NCBI RefSeq assembly: GCF_020177595.1
Contig: NZ_JAHTBL010000003.1
Coordinates: forward strand, 62,001-126,000
Source of the DNA: Cognatishimia sp. MH4019
Lineage (GTDB): Bacteria; Pseudomonadota; Alphaproteobacteria; Rhodobacterales; Rhodobacteraceae
Reading direction: 5' to 3'
DNA length: 64,000 nucleotides
How positions within the stretch are numbered: the first letter of the stretch is position 1; the number at the start of each line of letters is the position of its first letter. The translations under genes were made by a program, and so were the position numbers. Below are positions 17,448-25,585 of this stretch, piece by piece. The notes below the pieces were generated by a model. That model searched no databases and was not told the DNA's origin. It saw only the letters and a list, made by a program, of their open reading frames with translations.

Positions 17448-17654
17448 ATGTCCGACTATAGCACTCAAAGTTCCGGCGGCGGCGCAAAAGGCCTGCTGCT
17501 GGTCGTTGTCGCCATCATCGCGGTCATCGCGTTGCTTGGCTTTTTTGGCGCAAGCAGCGTGCCGACCGATGATGGCACAGCCCCTGCGGCGGTCGAAGAG
17601 ACGGCCCCTGCGGCAACCGACGCTGAGCCTGTTCAGCCCGCGCCGACCGAATAA
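17448..17654 (+). CDS. Small membrane-anchored acidic protein (68 aa)
   Basis: A 68-residue protein with a clear ribosome binding site (AAAGGAG about 8 nt before the ATG). A Gly/Ser-rich N-terminus leads to one transmembrane helix (about residues 15-34), then a 34-residue Ala/Pro/Glu/Thr-rich tail that should be disordered and periplasmic. A terminator-like hairpin follows 27 nt after its stop. No family was recognised. The preceding stretch 17298-17447 carries no gene; a TATATT at 17389 may be part of a promoter. Confidence 0.7.
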   Translation: MSDYSTQSSGGGAKGLLLVVVAIIAVIALLGFFGASSVPTDDGTAPAAVEETAPAATDAEPVQPAPTE

Positions 17655-17680
17655 CAAACCCCACCACTCACGAACCGCGG

Positions 17681-17710
17681 AAGGCGGGCGCTTTGCGGCG
17701 TCCGCCTTTT
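17681..17710 (+). terminator. Terminator-like hairpin just upstream of soxD
   Basis: AAGGCGG (17681-17687) pairs with CCGCCTT (17702-17708) around a G+C-rich loop and is followed by TT. It ends about 32 nt before the soxD start. If it works, it would close the inserted gene block and reduce read-through from soxB into soxDAG. Confidence 0.5.
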
Positions 17711-17741
17711 GCGTGTCCGCACCACAGACCGGAGTGCGCCC

Positions 17742-18071
17742 ATGCTGACGCTGAACTGCCCATATTGCGGCATTGCCGCGGATGAAACTGAACTCAGCCC
17801 CGGCGGGCAGGCTCATTTGAAACGGTTTGGGCCGGGGTCATCGGAGGATGAATTCGAAGGCTATCTGTTCATGCGAGAGAACCCGCGCGGGGTGCATTTT
17901 GAGCGGTGGCGCCACTCAAATGGTTGCGGCAAGTGGTTTCACGCCGCGCGCTGCACCTCCACGCTGGAGGTCTTCGGGACTTATAGCGCGCAGACGGTCG
18001 AACCCCCGGCAGAACTGCGCAAGACGATCAGTGAAAAGCGGCCCGGTTGGTCGTGGGGAGAGTTCTCATGA
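17742..18071 (+). CDS. soxD: Sarcosine oxidase, delta subunit
   Basis: The small zinc-binding subunit of heterotetrameric sarcosine oxidase, 109 residues. The zinc ligands are visible as CPYCG at residues 6-10 and the later GCGKWFHAARC (His and Cys). GGAG lies 7 nt upstream of the ATG at 17742; a longer in-frame start would add 11 residues not seen in the family. The stop overlaps the soxA start by 4 nt (ATGA), so soxD and soxA are translationally coupled. The subunit stabilises the complex and does not bind the flavins. Confidence 0.95.
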   Translation: MLTLNCPYCGIAADETELSPGGQAHLKRFGPGSSEDEFEGYLFMRENPRGVHFERWRHSNGCGKWFHAARCTSTLEVFGTYSAQTVEPPAELRKTISEKRPGWSWGEFS

Positions 18072-21000
18072 GCACACGTCTGGCAAATGGCGGGCGGTTG
18101 GTGAACCGCGACCGCGCAGTCTCGTTCAGCTTTAATGGCAAGCAGATGCGCGGGTTTGAGGGCGATACGCTGGCCTCTGCCTTGTTGGCGGGCGATCAGA
18201 TGCTGGTCGGTCGGTCGTTCAAATATCACCGTCCGCGTGGGATCGTGGCCTCGGGCGCGGAAGAGCCGAACGGGTTGGTGAACCTTGGCTCTGGCGACAT
18301 GTTTGAGCCCAATGCGCGGGTCACGACGACCGAGGTGTTCGATGGCTTGCAGGCGGGCTCGCAGAACCACTGGCCGTCGCTGGAGTTCGATGTGGGCGCG
18401 GTGAATGCGAAGCTGTCGCGGTTTTTGCCTGCGGGCTTTTACTACAAGATGTTCATCCACCCGCGGCCTTTGTGGAAGCATGTCTATGAGCCATTTATCC
18501 GCCAGTCGGCGGGCTTGGGGAAGGCTCCGAAAGATCGCGATGGCGAGCGGTATGAGCATTTCTATGCCCATGTGGACTTGCTGATTATCGGTGGCGGTAT
18601 CGCCGGATTGGTTGCGGCGAAGGCAGCGATTGGGTCCGGCCTGCGCGTGCTGGTTGTTGAGCAGACCGCCGCTTGGGGCGGGCGTGCGCCTGTGGACGGG
18701 GCCGAGATTGACGGGATGCCTGCCGATCAGTGGGTCGCGCAGACCGTGGCCGAACTGGACGCTGCCGAGAATATCGAGATGCGCACACGGCTGATGGGTG
18801 CAGGCGTTTATGACCATGGCTATGTGCTGGGCTATGAGCGCATTGGCGATCACCAGCCCGGTGCAAGCCTGCCCAAGCATCGGCTTTGGCGGATTCGCGC
18901 GGGGCATGTGCTGACTGCGACGGGCGCGATTGAGCGGCCCCTCAGCTTCGCGGGCAATGATGTACCGGGGGTGATGCTGGCCTCGGCGGTGCGGGATTAT
19001 GCAGTGAACTTTGGGGTCTCTGCAGGCGACCGCACGGTGGTCGTGACCAATAACGATGATGCCTATCGGACGGCGCTGGTGATGAAAGAGGCAGGCCTTG
19101 ATGTGCCCGCGATCATCGATGCGCGCGACGGCGGGGCAGGCGCGCTGGGCGCTGAGGCTGAAGCGGCAGGCATTCGGGTGCTGAAAGGCAAAGGCATCGC
19201 AAAGGTCAAAGGCGGCAAGCGCGTCACGGGCGTTGCGACCTGCGCGATGGCAGGCGAAGGCACGCCGCAGGAAGAGATCGCGTGCGATGTGGTGGCGATG
19301 TCGGGCGGCTGGTCTCCGGTGGTGCATCTGTGGTCCCATTGCGGCGGCAAGCTGCTGTGGGACGAGCATCACGCGTTCTTCCGGCCCGATCCGGAGCGTG
19401 CTCCGACAGGGGCTGCGGGCGAGGCGTTCGTGTCGGTTGCGGGCTCAGCCAATGGCGCGATGGCGCTGGCGAATGTGGTTGTGGATGCGGCGGCGCAAGG
19501 CGTTGCGGCTGTGAAAGCCGCGGGCGGCAAGGCGGCAAAGGTTGCGGTGAAAGCCGAGGCCGAGGACATGGCGGCGATGGCGCCGGTCTGGATGATGCCG
19601 CAGGGCGCGAAGTATGAATTGCGCACGAAAATGTGGCTGGATTATCAGAACGATGTGAAGGTCTCGGACGTGCAACTGGCCGCGCAGGAAGGCTTTGAAA
19701 GCGTTGAGCATACCAAGCGCTACACGACGTTGGGTATGGCCACGGATCAGGGTAAATTGAGCAATATCAACGGTCTGGCGATCCTGTCAGATGCGCTAAA
19801 CCAACCGATTCCGCAGACGGGGACCACCACGTTCCGCCCGCCTTACACGCCGATTTCCATGGGCGCGATTGCGGGCGAGGCGCGCGATACGATTTTCCAG
19901 CCTTTGCGCAAGACGCCGATGCATGAGTGGCACGATGCGCATGGCGCGCATTGGGAGCCGGTGGGCCATTGGCGGCGGGCCTATTGCTTCCAGCAGCCCG
20001 GCGAAAGTGTCGAGGACGCGGTGCAGCGCGAGGTCAAGAACACCCGCGAAAAGCTGGGGCTTTTGGATGCGTCGACCCTCGGCAAGCTGATCGTCAAAGG
20101 GCCTGATGCGGGTAAATTCCTTGATATGCTTTACACGAATATGATGAGCACGCTGAAGGTCGGGCGCTGCCGCTACGGTCTGATGTGCTCGGAAAACGGG
20201 TTCCTGATGGATGACGGCGTGGTTGCGCGGCTGTCCGAGGACACGTTCCTGTGCCACACCACGTCCGGCGGCGCGGATCATATCCATGCGCATATGGAGG
20301 AGTGGCTGCAGACCGAATGGTGGGACTGGAAGGTCTGGGTTGTAAACGCGACAGAGCAGTATGCTCAGGTCGCGGTTGTCGGACCCAAGGCGCGCAAGGT
20401 ATTGCAAAAGCTGGGTGGTCTGGACGTGAGCCGCGATGCTTTGCCGTTCATGGGCTGGGCCGAGGGTGAGATTGCGGGCATTCCCGCGCGCGCCTTCCGC
20501 ATCAGCTTCTCCGGCGAGTTGAGCTACGAAATTGCGGTGCCTGCCAACTATGGACAGGCCTTCTGGGACAAGCTGATCGAGGCTGGTGAGGAGTTCGGCG
20601 TGATGCCTTATGGCACCGAGGCGCTGCATATCATGCGGGCCGAGAAGGGCTTTATCATGATCGGGGACGAAACCGACGGCACCGTGATCCCGCAGGATCT
20701 GGAGCTGAACTGGGCGATCTCGAAGAAGAAAGAGGACTTTATCGGCAAGCGTGGGCAGGAGCGGGTGCATATGACCGACCCGGACCGTTGGAAACTGGTG
20801 GGTTTGAAAACGGTCGATGGATCAGTACTGCCGGACGGGGCATATGCTGTAAGTGAGGGATCAAATGCCAATGGGCAGCGCAATGTGATCGGGCGCGTGA
20901 CCTCAACATACCATTCCCCGACGCTGGACCGCGGGATTGCGATGGGGCTGGTGAAACACGGACCCGACCGGATGGGCGAGCGGCTGGAATTCCCGAAGGT

Positions 21001-21076
21001 GGATGGCACCAGCGTTCATGCCGAGATTTGCGATCCGGTCTTTTTTGACCGCGAAGGGGAGAAGCAGGATGTCTGA
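18068..21076 (+). CDS. soxA: Sarcosine oxidase, alpha subunit
   Basis: The large subunit, 1002 residues, the normal size. The N-terminal 100 residues form the 2Fe-2S ferredoxin-like fold that in this family lacks the cluster (SFNGKQMRGFEGDTLASALL). A NAD+-binding Rossmann region follows, with LLIIGGGIAGLVAAKA near residue 173 and a second dinucleotide motif around TNNDDAY. The C-terminal 400 residues are a GcvT-like tetrahydrofolate-binding domain starting about residue 610, which receives the methyl group as 5,10-methylene-THF. It overlaps soxD by 4 nt and soxG by 8 nt. Confidence 0.97.
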   Translation: MSTRLANGGRLVNRDRAVSFSFNGKQMRGFEGDTLASALLAGDQMLVGRSFKYHRPRGIVASGAEEPNGLVNLGSGDMFEPNARVTTTEVFDGLQAGSQNHWPSLEFDVGAVNAKLSRFLPAGFYYKMFIHPRPLWKHVYEPFIRQSAGLGKAPKDRDGERYEHFYAHVDLLIIGGGIAGLVAAKAAIGSGLRVLVVEQTAAWGGRAPVDGAEIDGMPADQWVAQTVAELDAAENIEMRTRLMGAGVYDHGYVLGYERIGDHQPGASLPKHRLWRIRAGHVLTATGAIERPLSFAGNDVPGVMLASAVRDYAVNFGVSAGDRTVVVTNNDDAYRTALVMKEAGLDVPAIIDARDGGAGALGAEAEAAGIRVLKGKGIAKVKGGKRVTGVATCAMAGEGTPQEEIACDVVAMSGGWSPVVHLWSHCGGKLLWDEHHAFFRPDPERAPTGAAGEAFVSVAGSANGAMALANVVVDAAAQGVAAVKAAGGKAAKVAVKAEAEDMAAMAPVWMMPQGAKYELRTKMWLDYQNDVKVSDVQLAAQEGFESVEHTKRYTTLGMATDQGKLSNINGLAILSDALNQPIPQTGTTTFRPPYTPISMGAIAGEARDTIFQPLRKTPMHEWHDAHGAHWEPVGHWRRAYCFQQPGESVEDAVQREVKNTREKLGLLDASTLGKLIVKGPDAGKFLDMLYTNMMSTLKVGRCRYGLMCSENGFLMDDGVVARLSEDTFLCHTTSGGADHIHAHMEEWLQTEWWDWKVWVVNATEQYAQVAVVGPKARKVLQKLGGLDVSRDALPFMGWAEGEIAGIPARAFRISFSGELSYEIAVPANYGQAFWDKLIEAGEEFGVMPYGTEALHIMRAEKGFIMIGDETDGTVIPQDLELNWAISKKKEDFIGKRGQERVHMTDPDRWKLVGLKTVDGSVLPDGAYAVSEGSNANGQRNVIGRVTSTYHSPTLDRGIAMGLVKHGPDRMGERLEFPKVDGTSVHAEICDPVFFDREGEKQDV

Positions 21077-21623
21077 GGCGGTGACAGCTTTGAACGGGGC
21101 CGCCTCTGACGGTTATGTGCGTGTCGAGGATGCAGGCCTGTGCGGCATGATCTCGCTGCGAGGGGATCTGTCGGACGCGAAGGTAAAGAAGGCCTGCAAG
21201 GATGTGAGCGGGCAGGGGATGCCTGCTGTGCGCGGAATTGCGGGCGGTTTGGACGGCGGGATCGGGTGGATGTCGCCCGATGAGGCGTTGATCCTGCTGC
21301 CCTATGCCGAGGCGCCTGCTGCGACAGCGCGGATGGAGATCGCGTTGAAGACCGTACATGCGCTGGTCGTCGAGGTCTCGGACGCGCGGGCGGTGTTTAC
21401 GTTGCGCGGGGAAGCCGTGCGCGAGGTTTTGGCCAAGGTCACACCTGCGGATATCGCGACATTGCCCGTGGGCGAGTTGCGCCGGACGCGCGTGGCGCAG
21501 GTGGCGGGTGCGGTTTGGCTGAGTGACGAGACAACGGCGCATCTGATCTGCTTCCGCTCGGTGGCGGATTACATGTTCGAATTGCTGTCGCGGTCCGCGA
21601 TGCCAGGGTCGGAAGTCCGTTAA
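21069..21623 (+). CDS. soxG: Sarcosine oxidase, gamma subunit
   Basis: The gamma subunit, 184 residues, structurally similar to GcvT and packing against alpha. Family features include the stretch GMISLRGDLSD, the SPDEALILLP strand (usually WLGPDEWLL), RGEAVREVLAK and TRVAQVAGAVW. The start overlaps the soxA stop by 8 nt, with AGCAGGA as a weak ribosome binding site, so it depends on soxA translation. It is the last gene of the operon; sodB starts 115 nt later under its own promoter. Confidence 0.94.
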   Translation: MSEAVTALNGAASDGYVRVEDAGLCGMISLRGDLSDAKVKKACKDVSGQGMPAVRGIAGGLDGGIGWMSPDEALILLPYAEAPAATARMEIALKTVHALVVEVSDARAVFTLRGEAVREVLAKVTPADIATLPVGELRRTRVAQVAGAVWLSDETTAHLICFRSVADYMFELLSRSAMPGSEVR

Positions 21624-21738
21624 GTTTCTGTGGAACGACCCGCCGGGGCTTGACGTTTGTCGATGTGGCACGACATTTACGGCATACCGTCGCATGTCAT
21701 GTGACACTTGAAATGCTTGCTAACAGAGGGGCCCATTC

Positions 21739-22347
21739 ATGGCTTTCGAACTTCCCGATCTTCCCTATGCCCACGACGCTCTTGCCGCCAAAGGCATGTC
21801 GGCCGAGACGCTGGAGTATCACCACGACCTGCACCACAAGGCTTATGTCGATAACGGTAACAAGTTGATCGACGGCACCGAGTGGGCGGACAAGTCGATG
21901 GAAGAGATCATCAAGGGCACCTATGATGCGAATGCCGTTGCGCAGAGCGGTATTTTCAACAACATCAGCCAGCTTTGGAACCACAACCAGTTCTGGGAGA
22001 TGATGGGGCCAAACAGCTCGGCCATGCCCGGTGAGCTGGAAAGCCGCATCGTGGATGCGTTTGGCTCTGTCGACGAGTTCAAGTCGCAGTTTTCTGCAGC
22101 GGGTGCGGGTCAGTTCGGGTCGGGCTGGGCGTGGTTGGTTGTCGACACAGACGGCACGCTGAAAGTCACCAAGACCGAGAACGGCGTGAACCCGGTCTGT
22201 TTCGATCAGACCGCTTTGCTGGGCTGCGATGTGTGGGAGCATTCCTACTACATTGACTTCCGCAACAAGCGCCCCGCTTACCTGACCAACTTCCTTGATA
22301 ATCTGGTGAACTGGGAAAACGTGGCCGAGCGCCTGTCCAACGCCTGA
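21739..22347 (+). CDS. sodB: Superoxide dismutase (iron type)
   Basis: Cytosolic superoxide dismutase of 202 residues. The metal ligands are in LEYHHDLHHKAYV (His), NHNQFWEMM (His) and DVWEHSYYIDFRNKR (Asp and His). The GAGAGQFGSGWAWLV segment and general pattern favour the iron enzyme of alphaproteobacteria over the manganese form, though cambialistic use cannot be excluded. It has its own upstream region (a TTGACG at 21650) and is closed by a strong terminator at 22393-22423. It would protect against superoxide formed by the neighbouring flavin oxidase, but that link is only positional. Confidence 0.96.
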   Translation: MAFELPDLPYAHDALAAKGMSAETLEYHHDLHHKAYVDNGNKLIDGTEWADKSMEEIIKGTYDANAVAQSGIFNNISQLWNHNQFWEMMGPNSSAMPGELESRIVDAFGSVDEFKSQFSAAGAGQFGSGWAWLVVDTDGTLKVTKTENGVNPVCFDQTALLGCDVWEHSYYIDFRNKRPAYLTNFLDNLVNWENVAERLSNA

Positions 22348-22392
22348 TTTCAAAGGTGCGCTACCGCGCATTTCAGATAAACGAGTTTTCGA

Positions 22393-22423
22393 CGCGACGC
22401 CTTTGACCGGGCGTCGCGTTTTT
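22393..22423 (+). terminator. Intrinsic terminator of sodB
   Basis: CGCGACGCC (22393-22401) pairs perfectly with GGCGTCGCG (22410-22418) around an 8-nt loop, followed by TTTTT. This is a textbook intrinsic terminator 46 nt after the sodB stop. Confidence 0.9.
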
Positions 22424-22439
22424 GTCTGGGGGTGGTATG

Positions 22440-22461
22440 AGGTATTTTTAAACAGAAGAAG
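22440..22461 (-). repeat. Copy of the dispersed intergenic repeat
   Basis: AGGTATTT, 5 nt, then ACAGAAGAAG: the reverse-oriented form of the CTTCTTTTGTC/AAATACCT motif seen at 13029, 42904, 42960 and 45851. It lies in the short gap before the acetyltransferase gene and could shape its 5' leader. Confidence 0.5.
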
Positions 22462-22472
22462 ACAGGTGTGAG

Positions 22473-22961
22473 ATGGCGCGATCCGAGATCGTTCGGCCAA
22501 GGGCCGGGCAGGACCATGAGGTTGCGGCTGTTTGGCATCGGGCGTGGCATGACGGCCATCATGGAATTGTGCCTGAGGCGCTGGTGGCGTTGCTGAGCTT
22601 TGAGAGCTTTCTCGCGCGGGTGCGGACGCATCGCGAACAGATGCGGATCGCAGTGATGGACGGGCAGGTGGCGGGGCTATGCATCTGTCGCGCGCCAGAG
22701 ATGTACCAGCTTTTTGTGGCGCGGGCTTTCTATGGAAAGGGCGTTGCCAGTGCTTTGCTGACTGATGCAGAGGCGCGGCTGTCGGCGGCTGGCACGCAGG
22801 TTGCGTGGTTGGCCTGTGTCCCTGACAATGAGCGTGCGATTACCTTTTATAGAAAGGCCGGATGGCGGTCTGTCGGACAAATCGTTGAAGCGCTGGAGAC
22901 CTCGGAGGGCGTCTTCGAACTGCCGGTTATCCGGTTTGAGAAACAGCTTTTGTCGGCCTGA
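22473..22961 (+). CDS. GNAT family N-acetyltransferase
   Basis: A cytosolic acetyl-CoA-dependent acyltransferase of 162 residues. The central strand and acetyl-CoA loop are visible: YQLFVARAFYGKGVASALL, a V-x-x-x-x-x-G-x-G/A type pyrophosphate loop near residue 75, then the C-terminal strand NERAITFYRKAGW, typical of GNATs. The acceptor cannot be predicted. The preceding sodB ends with a terminator, so the gene is probably transcribed alone. Confidence 0.88.
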   Translation: MARSEIVRPRAGQDHEVAAVWHRAWHDGHHGIVPEALVALLSFESFLARVRTHREQMRIAVMDGQVAGLCICRAPEMYQLFVARAFYGKGVASALLTDAEARLSAAGTQVAWLACVPDNERAITFYRKAGWRSVGQIVEALETSEGVFELPVIRFEKQLLSA

Positions 22962-23026
22962 TTGAACGGCTTTTCATGCGCGCCCAACCGGGATAGCGTC
23001 GCGCCTGAGCGAAAGGGCGAATGCAG

Positions 23027-23941
23027 ATGAGCGAGGCAGGCAAAGGGGTGGCAGCGATGATCGTTGCCTGCGTTGTCTGGGGCTTGTCGCCGCTTTATTA
23101 CAAGCTGATCGCGCATGTGCCGCCCGGCGAGGTGTTGGCCCATCGCACGCTTTGGTCGCTTATGTTTTTTGCCTGTGTTTTGGTGTTGCAAGGACGGCTT
23201 GGCGCATTGGGGGAAGCTGTGCAGCGCTGGAGGATGGTCTTGCTGGCCGCCTTGCTGGTCTCAGTCAATTGGTTCGTGTTCATCTTTTCGGTGCAGGTTG
23301 GACGCACGGTAGAGGCGTCGCTGGGATACTACATTTTCCCTTTGGTCGCAGTCGTGTTGGGCATCGTGATATTTCGCGAGCGGTTGCGGCTTTGGCAGGG
23401 GCTTGCGGTGGCGCTGGCCAGCGTAGCCGTTGTCGTTCTGAGTGTGGGTGTGGGGGCGGTGCCGTGGATCTCGCTTGTTCTGGCGGTGACTTTCGGGTTC
23501 TACGGCGTGCTGAAGAAGCGGCTTGATATGGGGCCGGTTGTGTCGGTCACCTGTGAAGTGCTTTTGCTCGCCCCGATTGCCTTGCTTTGGCTTGGAGGTC
23601 TGCATTTGGGCCTTTTTGACGAGGGCCGTCCGGGTGCGGTTTTCGGCAGCAGTCTTTTTGACAGCGGTATCTTGATGTTGTCAGGCGTGTTGACCGGGGG
23701 GCCGTTGATCCTCTTCAGCTATGCGGCGCGGCGCGTGGCTTTGGCGAGCATCGGGGTGATCCAATACCTGAATCCCAGCTTGCAGTTTTTCTGCGCTGTT
23801 GTCGTTTTTGCCGAGCCCTTCACCCGGGCGCACGCTATCGCGTTTCCCTTGATCTGGACGGCGCTGGCGATCTATTCGGTCGCGGCGTTGCGTCAGGAGA
23901 GGGCCGCACGCAAGGCGGTCTCGGCCTCGGCTGTGGTTTGA
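23027..23941 (+). CDS. rarD: EamA family transporter RarD
   Basis: An inner-membrane drug/metabolite exporter of 304 residues with about ten transmembrane helices and two EamA repeats. RarD-type features are VWGLSPLYYKLI and HRTLWSLMFF in the first helices, VEASLGYYIFPL in the middle, and GVIQYLNPSLQFF in the second half. I chose the ATG at 23027, about 9 nt after AAAGGG; an ATG two codons earlier is too close to that site. The family was named from a chloramphenicol-sensitivity phenotype, and its natural substrate is unclear. Its 3' end overlaps the convergent LOG gene by 49 nt. Confidence 0.9.
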   Translation: MSEAGKGVAAMIVACVVWGLSPLYYKLIAHVPPGEVLAHRTLWSLMFFACVLVLQGRLGALGEAVQRWRMVLLAALLVSVNWFVFIFSVQVGRTVEASLGYYIFPLVAVVLGIVIFRERLRLWQGLAVALASVAVVVLSVGVGAVPWISLVLAVTFGFYGVLKKRLDMGPVVSVTCEVLLLAPIALLWLGGLHLGLFDEGRPGAVFGSSLFDSGILMLSGVLTGGPLILFSYAARRVALASIGVIQYLNPSLQFFCAVVVFAEPFTRAHAIAFPLIWTALAIYSVAALRQERAARKAVSASAVV

Positions 23942-24450
23942 CAGACGCGGGTGAAGTCGCGAAAGCTGGGATCGGCAAAGCCTTCGTCAATAACGTGGTC
24001 CACAAGCCCGGTGAGCTTATCCCAGTAGCCCTCTGTATTTAAAAGAAGAATAGGTTTGTTATGCAGGCCAAGTTGGCGCCATGTAACGACCTCGAAATAC
24101 TCGTCGAGCGAGCCGGCGCCGCCCGGCAGCACCACAATCGCGTCGGAATTCATGTACATGACCTTTTTGCGCTCATGCATGTTCTCGGTGACGATGAACT
24201 GGGTCAGGTCGCGTTTGCCGACCTCCCAGCTGAGCAGGTGTTGGGGGATGACGCCGAAGGTTTCGCCGCCCGCAGCTTGGGTGGCATTTGCCACTTCGCC
24301 CATCAGCCCCACATCGCCTGCGCCGTAAACCAAACGCCAACGATTGGCGGCCAGCATCTGACCCATATCGCGGGCCGCTTTGAGGTAGGCGGGATTGGTG
24401 CCTTTACGAGAGCCGCAGAAGACGCAGACGGATGGGGACGTGACGGTCAT
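23893..24450 (-). CDS. LOG family protein (TIGR00730-type Rossmann fold)
   Basis: A cytosolic protein of 185 residues, matching the family length. Visible motifs are SVCVFCGSRKG at the N-terminus, LVYGAGDVGLMG for nucleotide binding, and the signature PGGAGSLDEYFEVVTWRQLG (catalytic Arg and Glu). Characterised members are phosphoribohydrolases that release the base from cytokinin riboside monophosphates or AMP; many are misnamed lysine decarboxylases. The ATG at 24450 gives the standard N-terminus. Transcribed convergently to rarD with a 49-nt overlap of coding sequence. Confidence 0.92.
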   Translation of the reverse strand: MTVTSPSVCVFCGSRKGTNPAYLKAARDMGQMLAANRWRLVYGAGDVGLMGEVANATQAAGGETFGVIPQHLLSWEVGKRDLTQFIVTENMHERKKVMYMNSDAIVVLPGGAGSLDEYFEVVTWRQLGLHNKPILLLNTEGYWDKLTGLVDHVIDEGFADPSFRDFTRVCQTTAEAETALRAALS

Positions 24451-24532
24451 GGAGGGCTTTCGATCGTTGGTTTTGACCCCTGATAGCGGAGGGGCTACAG
24501 TCCGGCAAGCAAAGCGACCGGGGAGGGCGCGC

Positions 24533-25561
24533 GTGGCAGCACAAACGGGACATTCGCAGACAGGGCTTTGGCTTGGTGGCGGCGCGATCGTGATCGCGGC
24601 TGTCGTGGCGGCTGTTGTCTTGCGCCCAGAGCCTGAGGTCGCATCGCCTGCGCCCGTGATTGCGCCTGACGCCGTGGCTGTGCTGACGTCTGAGGATGCG
24701 CCGGATGCTGCTCTTGAGCCTGCAGAGACCAGCGCGCCGCGCTTTGACGTTGTGCGGGTCGAGCCGTCGGGGGCGATGGTGATCGCGGGGCAGGGCGTGC
24801 CGGGCGAAACCGTTGATATTCTGCTCAATGGCGAAATGATCGCGCAAGCCACCGTGGATGCCGCTGGCCGTTTCGCGACGTTGCAGCAGTTGGACCCAAG
24901 CACGGACCCGCAAGCGCTGTCCCTGTCCAGCGGGGAGGGTGCAGAGCGTCTGCTTTCGTCCGAAGAGGTGCTTTTGGCACCGCGCCCTGCCGAGACGGCA
25001 GAGGCTGCAGAACCCGCACCGCAAACCGTTCTTAAAGCGGATGCCGAGGGGGTGGAGGTGGTTCAACCGGGTCTGAGCGCGGATGTGCCGCCAGAGGTTG
25101 TGGATGCGGTCGCGCTCGACACGATCACCTATGCGCCGTCGGGCGAAGTGTCATTGGGCGGCCGGGCCAGCACCGATTTTGTGCGCATCTATCTGGATGA
25201 CGCGCCAGTGCTGACCACACCTGTTGACCCGGATGGCCAATGGCGGACGGCGTTGCCGCAAGTCGACACGGGCGTTTACACCTTGCGGGTGGACGAGCTG
25301 GATGCCGAGGGTCGCGTGGCCTCGCGCGTGGAGACGCCGTTTCGGCGCGAAGACCGCGCCACTGTCGCGTCCGAGATTGAGGCGGCTCCGGGTGTCGATC
25401 TGGCCGTGAAGACCGTGCAGCCCGGTGCCACGCTGTGGGCTATCGCGGACGAACGGTATGGGGACGGCACGCTTTATGTGCGGGTCTTTGAGGCCAACCG
25501 TGACCGTATCCGTGATCCCGACCTGATCTATCCCGGTCAGGTCTTTACCATTCCGGACTAG
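24533..25561 (+). CDS. Membrane-anchored LysM domain protein
   Basis: A 342-residue envelope protein. A single helix at about residues 12-31 anchors it, followed by a long Ala/Pro/Glu-rich periplasmic linker containing Ig-like/carbohydrate-binding-like stretches (GQGVPGETVDILLNGE and a related second copy around VRIYLDDAPV). A C-terminal LysM domain (about 295-342: ATLWAIADERYGDG and IYPGQVFTIP) should bind peptidoglycan. I chose the GTG at 24533, which has GGGGAGGG about 6 nt upstream; an earlier in-frame start would overlap the divergent LOG gene. It is 24 nt ahead of the ABC transporter gene. Confidence 0.85.
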   Translation: MAAQTGHSQTGLWLGGGAIVIAAVVAAVVLRPEPEVASPAPVIAPDAVAVLTSEDAPDAALEPAETSAPRFDVVRVEPSGAMVIAGQGVPGETVDILLNGEMIAQATVDAAGRFATLQQLDPSTDPQALSLSSGEGAERLLSSEEVLLAPRPAETAEAAEPAPQTVLKADAEGVEVVQPGLSADVPPEVVDAVALDTITYAPSGEVSLGGRASTDFVRIYLDDAPVLTTPVDPDGQWRTALPQVDTGVYTLRVDELDAEGRVASRVETPFRREDRATVASEIEAAPGVDLAVKTVQPGATLWAIADERYGDGTLYVRVFEANRDRIRDPDLIYPGQVFTIPD

Positions 25562-25585
25562 TCTTCCCCAATCCCACGCCTTAGG

